A DNA stretch of 64,000 nt from Parvimonas sp000223315 (GTDB lineage Bacteria > Bacillota > Clostridia > Tissierellales > Peptoniphilaceae). Positions 54,889-63,649 of the stretch are shown here, one piece after another. How positions within the stretch are numbered: the stretch's first letter is position 1; each line of letters opens with the position of its first letter. A program made the translations under genes and the position numbers. The notes beneath the pieces are model-generated. The model saw only the letters and a program-made list of their open reading frames with translations, was not told the origin of the DNA and made no database searches. The stretch covers positions 1,116,001 through 1,180,000 of the forward strand of contig CP189843.1 of NCBI GenBank assembly GCA_050262155.1, read 5' to 3'.

Positions 54889-55773
54889 CTATTTTTCAGT
54901 AATTTTAGAAATCCGTTTTTCGTACTCTTCTATCATCACAACAGATCTATTGTAAATTATTTCTGAAAGTTGATCTGCAGTCCCATCAAAACATATAATG
55001 TTAAAAAATTCATCTACAAATGATCCCATTAAATAATTACTTTTTACAAATATTTCCCAAGATATGTTTTTATTTTCATCTACAAATAGATTTAACCATT
55101 CTATAAAGTCATTTGTAAAAGACTTGTAAAGTTTATTATCTTTATTGTTTTCTTTATAATATTTTTTTATTTCTTGCAAAAGTTTATCAAATCTTTCCAC
55201 AAAATATGTACTCAAAATTTTTTGTTCACAAGATGGCACTGGCATAAAATTTCCTATCATACCAACACTATGAGATAATCTATCTAGGTCACAATTTTTG
55301 TTACAACGAAATTTGTCCCAATCTACAGTTTGTCTACCTCTCTGTTTTTTTCTTAGTTCAGGAAAAATTTTTACAACATTCTGTTTAGTAGAAATAAGTG
55401 TTTCAGCAGAATTAATTTTTTCTAATTTCTTATCCCATAACACAGTATATAAATCTTCCATAATTTTAAATGAATATTTTTTACGCATACTTTTACAATA
55501 ATCTAAATCAAGACCTTTTATATTTGCATTATAATATCGATACGTTCTTTCAATAAAAGAAATTTTATTGATAGCAAAATCAATATCATTACTTAATCCA
55601 ATCTTACTAGTATCAAATTTTGTACGCAAATCACAAAAAACATACCGTCCTCCAACTTTTTCTCCATAAACCGAAGATTTACAGAACTTTTTTTCTCCAA
55701 AAGCAAAAGATGTAACTAACTCATTTTCTTTTAAACTTGATACTTCAATAATTTTCTTTAATGATTTTCTCAA
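54889..55773 (-). CDS. hypothetical protein, 294 residues
   Basis: TTG start supported by GGAGGG eight bases upstream. No family recognised with confidence. The central stretch CNKNCDLDRLSHSVGMIGNFMPVPS, with clustered Cys/His and the GNFMPVP element, stands out; C/H spacing could bind a metal. The C-terminal third is helical (WEIFVKSNYLMGSFVDEFFNII). No signal peptide or membrane helix. Neighbours are also of unknown function. Confidence 0.6.
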   Translation of the reverse strand: MRKSLKKIIEVSSLKENELVTSFAFGEKKFCKSSVYGEKVGGRYVFCDLRTKFDTSKIGLSNDIDFAINKISFIERTYRYYNANIKGLDLDYCKSMRKKYSFKIMEDLYTVLWDKKLEKINSAETLISTKQNVVKIFPELRKKQRGRQTVDWDKFRCNKNCDLDRLSHSVGMIGNFMPVPSCEQKILSTYFVERFDKLLQEIKKYYKENNKDNKLYKSFTNDFIEWLNLFVDENKNISWEIFVKSNYLMGSFVDEFFNIICFDGTADQLSEIIYNRSVVMIEEYEKRISKITEK

Positions 55774-55834
55774 CTATTTTCCCTCCACTTAAAAAATTAT
55801 CTGAAACTACTATGAACATTTAAAAAATAAAAAT

Positions 55835-57769
55835 TTATTTTTCTGTAGAATACTTTAAACAAAATTCTTCATTTATTTTTATAACTATGAGAATTAAAAT
55901 TCTAAGAAAAATAAAATAATCTTGATTATTACTATATTCATCTGATTTTTGAGTCCCATGTAAGTATTTGTTACGAAGATCTAAACCATTATCAAATACA
56001 GATTTATTAAGAAGATAATTATAATAATCCTGTTCTGGTTTTGAAAAAAGTGATGATGAAAATTCTATCATTCCTAAACTTTCAAATTCTTTAAGTATAT
56101 ACTTATATTTTTTTAAATATGAAAAACTCGCTACATTGTGGTTATACAAATCCTTTAATATCTTTACCTTTTTATTATATGGTATTATTTTTTTATTATC
56201 ATCAATTTTTATAATATTTTGTTCAATTAACCAGTCAATTTCAGTTTTTTGATGATTACTAAACATATCATAATATATAGTTTCTTTATTTAATAAATCA
56301 TAAAAAGAATTATATTTCCCTGATAACTCAGGGATAAAATAAATTGGTGATTGATCAGAAAATAATAAATGACTTATCTTTTTGTAATTGTCTCCACATG
56401 GATAAATGTACTTGTTATGTATCATACTTGGTATATTTTTAATAAATATATGTTCTGATGACATATGTAATAAATCTTTATCAATTTCTCCATCTTCACA
56501 AAAAAATTTAAATTGTTTTAAAATGCTATCAATTTCAGCAGCAATATTTCTACACTTTTCGAGATATGAAGAAGTTTTTGAAGATTCATTAAAAATAAAT
56601 CCATCAGCATTAAATTCCTGTTTTAAATAAGTGCAAAAAAACCATTTAATAATCTCCTCTAAATAAATATTATTCTTTTCTAATTCCCTACAATATCCAA
56701 TAATTTGAAGTTGAGCTAGCATTTGATTATTATTAAATGTTATTCCAGTGATATATTCTTTTATACCTTTAACTCCAAAAACTTTTTCGAAAATTCCCAA
56801 TTGGGATTCAATATTAACATGAGAAGATCTACACTGCAAATCTGTATATCCAAATAGAAATATAAAATTATTCAACAATGTTGGATAATCCAAATTGTCT
56901 TCTATCCATTTTGAACTATATGAAAATGATAACAATCTATTATTTCCTTTTTCAAATATTATTTCTTCATCTAAACTATCAGAAAAAGAAATACTTACAC
57001 CATATTCTACTCCTCCTTCACCTTTAAATAACTCTTCCATTTGTTCTTCATATTTTCGTTTTGCCTTTAATTTTAATTTATCCGGTAAATCTAATTCATT
57101 ATTTCTACCAGATTTAAAAATTAATTTCAACAAGTTAGGATTTGAAAAGTTACTTGATATATATTTATCTAATATTAATACTCTCTTTTCACTTGATAAA
57201 TCAGATGGAAAGTATAATGTTTCTTTATAACTACCTTGTTTTTCTAAATAATATCTTAATAATATTTCTGCACAAAATGGATTTTCTTCCATATACATAA
57301 CTATTTCCTGTGAAAAATAATTTACAATTTTATCACACTTTAAAATATAATTTAATATATATTGATTGTTTTTAAGTATTTTTATAAATATTTCTGCAGG
57401 TATTTTTTCATAATTTTTATATTCATTTATAATCTTCCAAAAATCATCTCTGTAATTATAATTTATAATCTCAATTATACTTTCTAAGTTATTTATATTA
57501 ATTTCCGACAAATATTTACCAATAATACCTTTAGAACTATTTACAACTTTATTATAATCGTCGAATTTATCCTTACTCCAATGTTTAGAGTAAATGTGAT
57601 GTTTAAAAAATTGTTGTATATTATATAGTTCAATAATTTCGTTAATATCTATTCTTTTTGCTTCAACCACAAAGTTGCTTATAAGATTTTCTATTCTATC
57701 TTTATAAACTTCAATACTTACATCTTTTGCAGAATAATATTTTACTCTAAAAATATCATTTGAATCCAT
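55835..57769 (-). CDS. large hypothetical protein with C-terminal HEPN-like motif
   Basis: 644 residues, helix-rich, no signal or membrane segment. The end is LDLRNKYLHGTQ ... FLRILILIVIKINEEF. R599-N-K-Y-L-H604 fits the RX4-6H catalytic motif of HEPN ribonuclease domains, and the surrounding helices are as expected. The first about 550 residues (a possible sensor) match nothing recognised. HEPN domains are common in toxins and abortive-infection systems, and location beside mcrBC suggests a defence role (inference). The ribosome site before the ATG is weak (AAAGG 13 bases away), so the start is less sure. Confidence 0.65.
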   Translation of the reverse strand: MDSNDIFRVKYYSAKDVSIEVYKDRIENLISNFVVEAKRIDINEIIELYNIQQFFKHHIYSKHWSKDKFDDYNKVVNSSKGIIGKYLSEININNLESIIEIINYNYRDDFWKIINEYKNYEKIPAEIFIKILKNNQYILNYILKCDKIVNYFSQEIVMYMEENPFCAEILLRYYLEKQGSYKETLYFPSDLSSEKRVLILDKYISSNFSNPNLLKLIFKSGRNNELDLPDKLKLKAKRKYEEQMEELFKGEGGVEYGVSISFSDSLDEEIIFEKGNNRLLSFSYSSKWIEDNLDYPTLLNNFIFLFGYTDLQCRSSHVNIESQLGIFEKVFGVKGIKEYITGITFNNNQMLAQLQIIGYCRELEKNNIYLEEIIKWFFCTYLKQEFNADGFIFNESSKTSSYLEKCRNIAAEIDSILKQFKFFCEDGEIDKDLLHMSSEHIFIKNIPSMIHNKYIYPCGDNYKKISHLLFSDQSPIYFIPELSGKYNSFYDLLNKETIYYDMFSNHQKTEIDWLIEQNIIKIDDNKKIIPYNKKVKILKDLYNHNVASFSYLKKYKYILKEFESLGMIEFSSSLFSKPEQDYYNYLLNKSVFDNGLDLRNKYLHGTQKSDEYSNNQDYFIFLRILILIVIKINEEFCLKYSTEK

Positions 57770-57945
57770 AGTTATAATATGCCTTTCTTAAATTGAAATC
57801 CTTATAGTTAATATACACATGACAATTAATTTTTAAATATTTAAATTCATCTTTTACTGATTCTTTTTATTTCTTAAAAACTTGTTGTTTTCTATTTTTA
57901 TCTTTATTATCATAACTTTTTATTAATAATTTATTTTCAACAGCT

Positions 57946-59817
57946 TTAATCTTCTTTGTCATACTCATCAGCATATCTCCACACAAAGAATCCAGCATGC
58001 TTTTGAACTCCTTTGGCTGCATCACGAATACTTTTTGAATTGATTCCAGTAATTCTTACTGCTTCAGCAACAGAGTCATACTGCTCAATAATATTCATAT
58101 CATCATCCATTTGCAATATAGGCCGTCCGTTTTTATTGCAATTATATTTTTTAAGTGTATCTTCAGTATTTGACTTGTTAATTTTGTGTTTATCTAAAAT
58201 TAATTCCATTACATTTTTTTGTTGTTCTTTCTTTTTTTGTTCTTTTTCTTTCAGTTTTTTATCTTTTTCTTTAATGGTTTCTTCTTTTTTTCTAATTTTT
58301 CTTAACAAATTTATTGCATTTGCCCTACGTGTTATCAATTTGCTAATATTTGTTCCTTGTTTTCTCTCACGTTCTATTCCTTCATCTAAAATATCAATTT
58401 CATTCTCATAATCTTTAATTTTGTGAAATGCTATAGCATAAGACTCAAATAATACTGGAGCACAATAACCATAAAATCTTGCTTTATCATATAAAGCTAT
58501 TGCCTTCTCAATATTACCAGATTTTCTAAAGTCTTCTCCCTTTTTCCAAAATGGAAATCCCATTTCAAACCCTTTATCCCAACTATTTAAATTCAAAATT
58601 TCAGAAATTGGAACCCTATTATTTATAGGATTTATCTCTAAATCTGTCATATCAGCTATTTCTATATCTTCTCTAATATTATTAATACCATAATCTTTAT
58701 TATATACAGTAGATAAAATATTTTTTAAATCACAAGTCGATAGGGCATTATTCATAATTATACTATTCTTATATTCTAATAAAAAGTTATCATTATAAGA
58801 AATATATTCTAAAACAGAATTACGAGCATCCATATATTTTTGAAAAATATAGTCGTCTAAAACTTTAAGTTCAAGCGGAGAATTAAAAAATACTCTAATA
58901 AATTCACATCCTCCCTCAGTCATTGTACACGGTTCTTTAGTAAAATTATGAATACCTATTAAATTTCTATCAACAATAATGTATTTACCTTTTTTCGCAA
59001 ATTTAAATTTAATAATATTATGTAAATAGTAAACATCAACATAACCACTACTATTTTTATAAAATCCAAGTAAGTCTACATTTCCATTTCTTGACAAAAT
59101 CATATTTTGAATAACAGCACAAACTTCCATTTCTTCTTCTGATGGCTTTCGATTTTCCATAAAAATTTTATTGTGTTTTAATTTTCCATCTAAAATAAAC
59201 AATAATTTTTGAAAAATACTACCACATACTTCTGCATCACCTTCAGCTCTATGTTCATTTAGATTTTTAAGATTAAAATAAGATGCTACTGTTTTTAGCT
59301 TATAATTAAATAGTCCTTTTATCAAATACCTTGACAAAGAAAGTGTATCAACATAGTTTATCTTAGCACTATATCCTAATCTCATTAGTGTTTCAGACAA
59401 AAAACTGATATCAAACTTTGCATTATGTGCACAAATAACTGTTTGTTCCTGTAATGCATCTCCAAAGAAATCTATCAATTTTGTATAAACTTCATCTTCA
59501 GAAGGTGCTTTTTTTACCATTTCATTAGTAATATGATTAACAGAAGATGCTGAATATGGTACATTAACTTTTGCATTAACTAATGATGCATATTTTTTTA
59601 CTGGAACTCCATTTTCAAATAAAATTGCAGCTACTTCAATAATTCTATCATGGGATGAATCTAATCCTGTTGTCTCAACATCAAATGCAATAAATCTCTT
59701 TTTTATAGAATCAATATTATTATAATTAACCTGTATTTGATTTACTGACACAATGCCTCTTTTATACGATTTAATACATATTTTATCTTTACCTAATAAT
59801 TTATCTAAGAACCACAT
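57946..59817 (-). CDS. DnaQ-like DEDDh exonuclease fused to TPR, coiled coil and NUMOD1-like domain
   Basis: 623 residues. Exonuclease domain at about 40-210 with all five DEDDh residues: D46 and E48 (FDVETTGLD), D136 (HNAKFD), H189 and D194 (HRAEGDAE). A middle region without clear homology follows. Next come TPR-like helices (GNIEKAIALYDKARFYG, about 450), a Lys/Glu coiled coil (KEKDKKLKEKEQKKKEQQK, about 540), and a C-terminal unit (DSVAEAVRITGINSKSIRDA ... HAGFFVWRY) that resembles the NUMOD1 DNA-binding helix-turn-helix of homing nucleases. It should degrade DNA or RNA from 3' ends. Good AAGGAG site. Confidence 0.82.
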   Translation of the reverse strand: MWFLDKLLGKDKICIKSYKRGIVSVNQIQVNYNNIDSIKKRFIAFDVETTGLDSSHDRIIEVAAILFENGVPVKKYASLVNAKVNVPYSASSVNHITNEMVKKAPSEDEVYTKLIDFFGDALQEQTVICAHNAKFDISFLSETLMRLGYSAKINYVDTLSLSRYLIKGLFNYKLKTVASYFNLKNLNEHRAEGDAEVCGSIFQKLLFILDGKLKHNKIFMENRKPSEEEMEVCAVIQNMILSRNGNVDLLGFYKNSSGYVDVYYLHNIIKFKFAKKGKYIIVDRNLIGIHNFTKEPCTMTEGGCEFIRVFFNSPLELKVLDDYIFQKYMDARNSVLEYISYNDNFLLEYKNSIIMNNALSTCDLKNILSTVYNKDYGINNIREDIEIADMTDLEINPINNRVPISEILNLNSWDKGFEMGFPFWKKGEDFRKSGNIEKAIALYDKARFYGYCAPVLFESYAIAFHKIKDYENEIDILDEGIERERKQGTNISKLITRRANAINLLRKIRKKEETIKEKDKKLKEKEQKKKEQQKNVMELILDKHKINKSNTEDTLKKYNCNKNGRPILQMDDDMNIIEQYDSVAEAVRITGINSKSIRDAAKGVQKHAGFFVWRYADEYDKED

Positions 59818-59914
59818 AATAACTCCTTCTCTTTAAAGATACTTCTTGTATATAAGATATTCCATAAATATATACCTGTTTAAGTTACTTTTTCATATCA
59901 TCTTCATTTTTTTA

Positions 59915-60478
59915 CTATAAATCCTCTATTAATTCTTTAACATATCCTTCTAAATCTTCTATCTCTAAGAACGCTGGGTCTAAGTGACACAAAAAGTGCC
60001 AATCTTTAGTTTCTTTTTTTCTGTATAAGATTGCTTCTCCATCTTCACTTCCGAAAAAGCTTCTATCTACTTCATATCCATTACTTTCTAAGAAATCTTT
60101 TATCATATTGTATTTAGTTTCTCTTTCTTCAATATAAGCCTTTACTTCTTCGTTGTTAATTACATAAGCATCTATTTTTGAATATCCATCTATAACTTTA
60201 TCTTTTGTGACTGATAGATTAGAAATTTCTTTCCAAATAATTTCAACATTCTCTTCAGAGTCAAACATAAATCTGGATAGTGGTACAATATTTTCATTAT
60301 AGATAATTTCCATATATTTAGGAATATTTTTAGGATTAAAATATTCATATTCTATATTATCTTCTTTTTCTATTGAATATCCAGGTATTTTAGATACGAA
60401 TTCTTTTCCTTCTTCTAAAGAATCAAATACTACTAAATCTTTTGAATAATTATTTTGATATAATTCCAATATATACAT
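59915..60478 (-). CDS. hypothetical protein, 187 residues (full-length copy of a duplicated gene)
   Basis: Starts MYILELYQNNYSKDLVVFDS with GGAGG seven bases upstream. Acidic alpha/beta protein with no recognised family. The C-terminal half holds FLESNGYEVDRSFFGSEDGE and WHFLCHLDPAFLEIEDLEG. The first about 100 residues are repeated with about 90% identity in the truncated gene at 61026-61364. Its role is unknown; the short form suggests it belongs to mobile or exchanging sequence. Confidence 0.7.
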   Translation of the reverse strand: MYILELYQNNYSKDLVVFDSLEEGKEFVSKIPGYSIEKEDNIEYEYFNPKNIPKYMEIIYNENIVPLSRFMFDSEENVEIIWKEISNLSVTKDKVIDGYSKIDAYVINNEEVKAYIEERETKYNMIKDFLESNGYEVDRSFFGSEDGEAILYRKKETKDWHFLCHLDPAFLEIEDLEGYVKELIEDL

Positions 60479-60575
60479 CTACAAACCTCCAAATCTTAAT
60501 AAATAACTTATCAAATATTAACTTTTTCCTTTAATTCTGATAATTTCTTTGATAACAAAATAAGTTTGGCTTACT

Positions 60576-60899
60576 TTAATCACTGTATGATATATATCTA
60601 TCCAATGCGGTAAACACTTCTTCAAGGCTGAAATATCCAATTTTTCGTATCGCTTCTTTCCCTTCAACAAAAACAAGTATTGCTGGTGTACCAAAGATAT
60701 TTTCCTGTCCTGCAAGTGAGATATTATTATCTATTGATACATAGCCAGTGAACACTTGCGGATGTGTTTCACTCCAAACTGTAATTTTTTCCTTAAGCGC
60801 TTTGCACGGAGCACAAGCCTGTGATCCAAACAAAAACAAACTAAACTTTTCTTGTTCTTTGAGTATTTGATACTCTGTCAATGTTTCGATAATTCTCAT
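60576..60899 (-). CDS. thioredoxin-family protein (CAPC active site)
   Basis: 107 residues, thioredoxin length. SLFLFGSQACAPCKALKEKI contains the redox pair C29-A-P-C32 in place of the usual CGPC. FGTPAILVFVEGKE supplies the cis-proline. A thiol-disulfide exchange protein; the AP dipeptide would shift its redox potential (family knowledge). It sits between the two copies of the duplicated unknown gene. The ribosome site is poor (GAGGG about 15 bases before the ATG), so the start is tentative. Confidence 0.85.
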   Translation of the reverse strand: MRIIETLTEYQILKEQEKFSLFLFGSQACAPCKALKEKITVWSETHPQVFTGYVSIDNNISLAGQENIFGTPAILVFVEGKEAIRKIGYFSLEEVFTALDRYISYSD

Positions 60900-60994
60900 T
60901 TCTTGAATAATATCCCTCTTTTCTTTTCATTTTTGCAATAACATTCGTCATATAAATCATATAATAGACAGAATTGACTAATCTTATGCCCTAC

Positions 60995-61053
60995 TCAGTT
61001 AAGTTTTGACAACAATGCCACAAACTCATAATGGACTGTTCTTGGAAACTGAA
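60995..61053 (-). pseudogene. detached 3' tail of an RNA uracil-methyltransferase gene
   Basis: In one minus-strand frame these bases encode QFPRTVHYEFVALLSKLN then stop, the ending of RumA/RlmD-type methyltransferases (compare QFPRTVHCETVSLL in rlmD here). No upstream methyltransferase sequence exists; the tail is fused to the truncated gene at 61026-61364. Bases 61025-61051 match 62265-62291 inside rlmD at 24 of 27 positions. Confidence 0.8.
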
Positions 61054-61364
61054 TATAAAATTTTTGAATATCCTGCTATAATTTTATCTTTTGTGATTGA
61101 TAGATTAGAAATTTCTTTCCAAATAATTTCAACATTCTCTTCAGTGTCAAACATAAATCTGGATAGTGGTACAATATTTTCATTATAGATAATTTCCATA
61201 TAATCAGGTATGTTTTTAGGATTAAAATATTCATATTCTATATTATCTTCTTTTTCTATTGTATATCCGGGTATTTTAGACACAAAGTCTTTTCCTTCTT
61301 CTAATGAATCAAATGCTACTAAATCTTTTGAATAATTATTTTGATATAATTCCAATATATACAT
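61026..61364 (-). pseudogene. truncated copy of the 59915-60478 gene
   Basis: The first about 102 residues (MYILELYQNNYSKDLVAFDS to IIAGYSKI) are nearly identical to the full-length neighbour, including the GGAGGG start region. The match ends abruptly near 61060, where the frame runs ten residues into the methyltransferase tail and stops. So the gene lacks its C-terminal 85 residues. A duplication cut by recombination is the simplest explanation. Confidence 0.8.
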
Positions 61365-61386
61365 CGATAACCCTCCTAAACTTTCC

Positions 61387-62175
61387 TTAGCTTGATTTTT
61401 TAATCACGCTCTCTAAATAATTCTTTTTCACAATAATGTATTCAACTTCTTTTGTTCCTTCATTGTAATGATAGCATCTAAAAATCAATTGATTGCTTGT
61501 CTGAAACAGTGTGTCTACCCCAGAGTATTCTCCTTGGCATTTATCTAGTACCATTTCATCAATGAGCCTCAATGTCTTTAAATGAAACACAAACCATCTT
61601 TCTTCCGTTGTAGAGAATACACCATAAGAATCGTTAATCTTCCATACGTTTGAAACCCCGTCATTTTCAAATACAGGAAATCGTTGACTAGACTCTATTT
61701 GAAAATCATTGTTCGATATTTTATAAAATTCAGTCGTGTAAAAATTTACCAACAACGAACTTTCATCATCAATCGTAAAAACATACGCTAAATTTCGTGG
61801 AAATTTATGCCTCACACTTAGCTCATAATTCAAAAATTCAAGGCAAAAGTCCTGTGAACCATCCTGTCCCGCTGTCAATGAAATGATAATTCTATTATTA
61901 TCAGAGAAACTCCTAAAAGTTACCTCAGAATCAAGAAAGCTATCTTCCAAATCTAAATAGAAACTTTGAAGATTCTTTTCGTCTCTCACTTCAATCCGAA
62001 TTTCATTGTCACTTTTTCGATAAGCGAACCAAGTTGCGTTGTTTTTCTGAAATTGATGGCAGTCGATTAAAGTTCCTTCTTTGGTATCTATATTTTTAAA
62101 ACTCTTATCGGAATGGTTATGATTGTCTATTAAACAATTTTCATTCGTTTTTTTTAAGCGACTAAGATGAATCAC
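61387..62175 (-). CDS. hypothetical protein, 262 residues
   Basis: GTG start at 62173-62175 with GGAGG nine bases upstream. No family recognised. Composition is beta-rich with repeated short strands ending in aromatic residues (FYLDLEDSF, FCLEFLNYELSVRHKF, WFVFHLKTLRLID), suggesting a beta-propeller or sandwich. No signal peptide. Its base composition looks less AT-rich than the neighbours', which fits transfer. It lies between rlmD and the truncated duplicate, inside the segment bounded by the 27-bp direct repeat. Confidence 0.6.
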   Translation of the reverse strand: MIHLSRLKKTNENCLIDNHNHSDKSFKNIDTKEGTLIDCHQFQKNNATWFAYRKSDNEIRIEVRDEKNLQSFYLDLEDSFLDSEVTFRSFSDNNRIIISLTAGQDGSQDFCLEFLNYELSVRHKFPRNLAYVFTIDDESSLLVNFYTTEFYKISNNDFQIESSQRFPVFENDGVSNVWKINDSYGVFSTTEERWFVFHLKTLRLIDEMVLDKCQGEYSGVDTLFQTSNQLIFRCYHYNEGTKEVEYIIVKKNYLESVIKKSS

Positions 62176-62222
62176 TTGTTGTCACCTCCATTTGGTGCTG
62201 GAAATATAAATATACTCAATTT

Positions 62223-63590
62223 CTACTTTGTTGATGTATCAGCTCGTACAAGCAGTGATACCGTCTCACAATGAACTGTTCTTGGAAATTGGTTAAAGAC
62301 TTTTAATGTTTTTAGTTCATATCCATTTTCAAGTAGAACTTGTACGTCTCTTTTTTGTGTTTTTGGATTGCAAGAAATGTATACCATTGTTTTTGCCCCG
62401 CAAGAGATTATTTTTTCCAATGCTTTTTGGTTTATTCCGTCTCTTGGTGGATCTACGATGATTACATCTACCATTTCTTTTCTGTTTTCAATTTCTTCTA
62501 GCACATCTCCGGCTATGAAAGTACAATTTGTTAGTCCATTTTCCTTTGCGGATTTATTCGCACTTTCGACTGCTTCTTCTACGATTTCAATTCCATAGAC
62601 TGCTTTTGCTTTTCTAGCTACAATTTGTCCTATTGTTCCCGTTCCTGAATATAAATCAAAGACTACTTTGTTTTCTATGTCTCCACAGAGTTCAATTGCT
62701 TTTGAGTATAGATTTATTGCTCCAAATACATTTGGTTGGAAAAATGAAAATGGTGTTACTTTAAATTCCAAGTCAAATATTTTTTCTGTTATGTATTCTT
62801 TTCCAAAAATTATATTTATTTTTTCCGGAACAACAGCATCTGCAAGCGAGTCATTTTCAGTATGCACGATAGATTTAATATTTCCTTCAAGTTTCAATCC
62901 TAGAAGCATCTCTACAAAACTTTGTTTATTAAACTCACTTTGCGTTGTCGTTACGATATTTACCATTATTTCGCCAGTTGTCAATGCATAACGAATGATT
63001 AAATGTCTTAAAAGTCCTTCGTGAGTTCTCTTTTTAACAAATGGAAGATTTTTTTCTCTTACAAAGTCGATAATTGCATTTCTTATTATTTCAAAATCAC
63101 TATGTACTAAATTACATTCTTTTGTGTCAACAACTTCGTAAAATCTATTCTTCTTATGCATTCCGAGCATTATTGGACTGTCTTTATACATATCTGCAAA
63201 AGTATATTCCATTTTGTTTCTGTATGCTGTTTTTAATGGACTTTCAAATATTTCAGGTTCTTCTGAATATACATCTTCAAAAAGTTCCTTTATCTGTCTT
63301 TGTTTTAGTTTAAGTTCATATTCATAAGGAACGCTTTGATAGCTACAACCTCCACATTCCAAATAATTTGGACAAGTTGTGTTAGTTTCAAGTGGACTTT
63401 TTTCTAAAATTCCCAAAAGTTTAGCTTCCATATGTTTTTCTCTTTTTCTTCCAACGACTACAGAAACTTTTTGCCCTTCAATTCCACCTTTAAAATTTAC
63501 TTTCTTATCTTCAAAAGTAAATTCGGACATATTTGGAAAATTGACTTTTTCAATTATTCCCTCTATATATTTTTTCTTTCTTCTTGACAT
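62223..63590 (-). CDS. rlmD: 23S rRNA (uracil-5-)-methyltransferase RlmD/RumA family
   Basis: Methylates a uracil in 23S rRNA. About 455 residues from the ATG at 63588-63590 (AAAGGAA upstream); an alternative start 14 codons earlier is less likely. N-terminal TRAM-like domain, then the iron-sulfur motif CPNYLECGGC. FDLYSGTGTIGQ binds S-adenosylmethionine, VDPPRDGINQKA and YISCNPKTQKRD hold the catalytic Cys, and QFPRTVHCETVSLL carries the catalytic Glu. The gene is complete. Its last codons are the apparent boundary of the accessory region downstream. Confidence 0.94.
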   Translation of the reverse strand: MSRRKKKYIEGIIEKVNFPNMSEFTFEDKKVNFKGGIEGQKVSVVVGRKREKHMEAKLLGILEKSPLETNTTCPNYLECGGCSYQSVPYEYELKLKQRQIKELFEDVYSEEPEIFESPLKTAYRNKMEYTFADMYKDSPIMLGMHKKNRFYEVVDTKECNLVHSDFEIIRNAIIDFVREKNLPFVKKRTHEGLLRHLIIRYALTTGEIMVNIVTTTQSEFNKQSFVEMLLGLKLEGNIKSIVHTENDSLADAVVPEKINIIFGKEYITEKIFDLEFKVTPFSFFQPNVFGAINLYSKAIELCGDIENKVVFDLYSGTGTIGQIVARKAKAVYGIEIVEEAVESANKSAKENGLTNCTFIAGDVLEEIENRKEMVDVIIVDPPRDGINQKALEKIISCGAKTMVYISCNPKTQKRDVQVLLENGYELKTLKVFNQFPRTVHCETVSLLVRADTSTK

Positions 63591-63604
63591 ATATTTCCTT
63601 TCTA

Positions 63605-63635
63605 TTAGCAGAAAAGAGCGAAATAACTTCACTCT
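63605..63635 (-). terminator. possible terminator of secA
   Basis: AGAGTGA / TCGCTCT stem (one G-T pair) followed by four T on the minus strand, about 15 bases after the secA stop. Weak. Confidence 0.5.
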
Positions 63636-63649
63636 TTCCTCTAACTTAT

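Noticed and set aside
60518..60715. 65-codon minus-strand frame overlapping the thioredoxin gene
   Set aside because: Out of frame within the thioredoxin coding region and lacking its own ribosome site.
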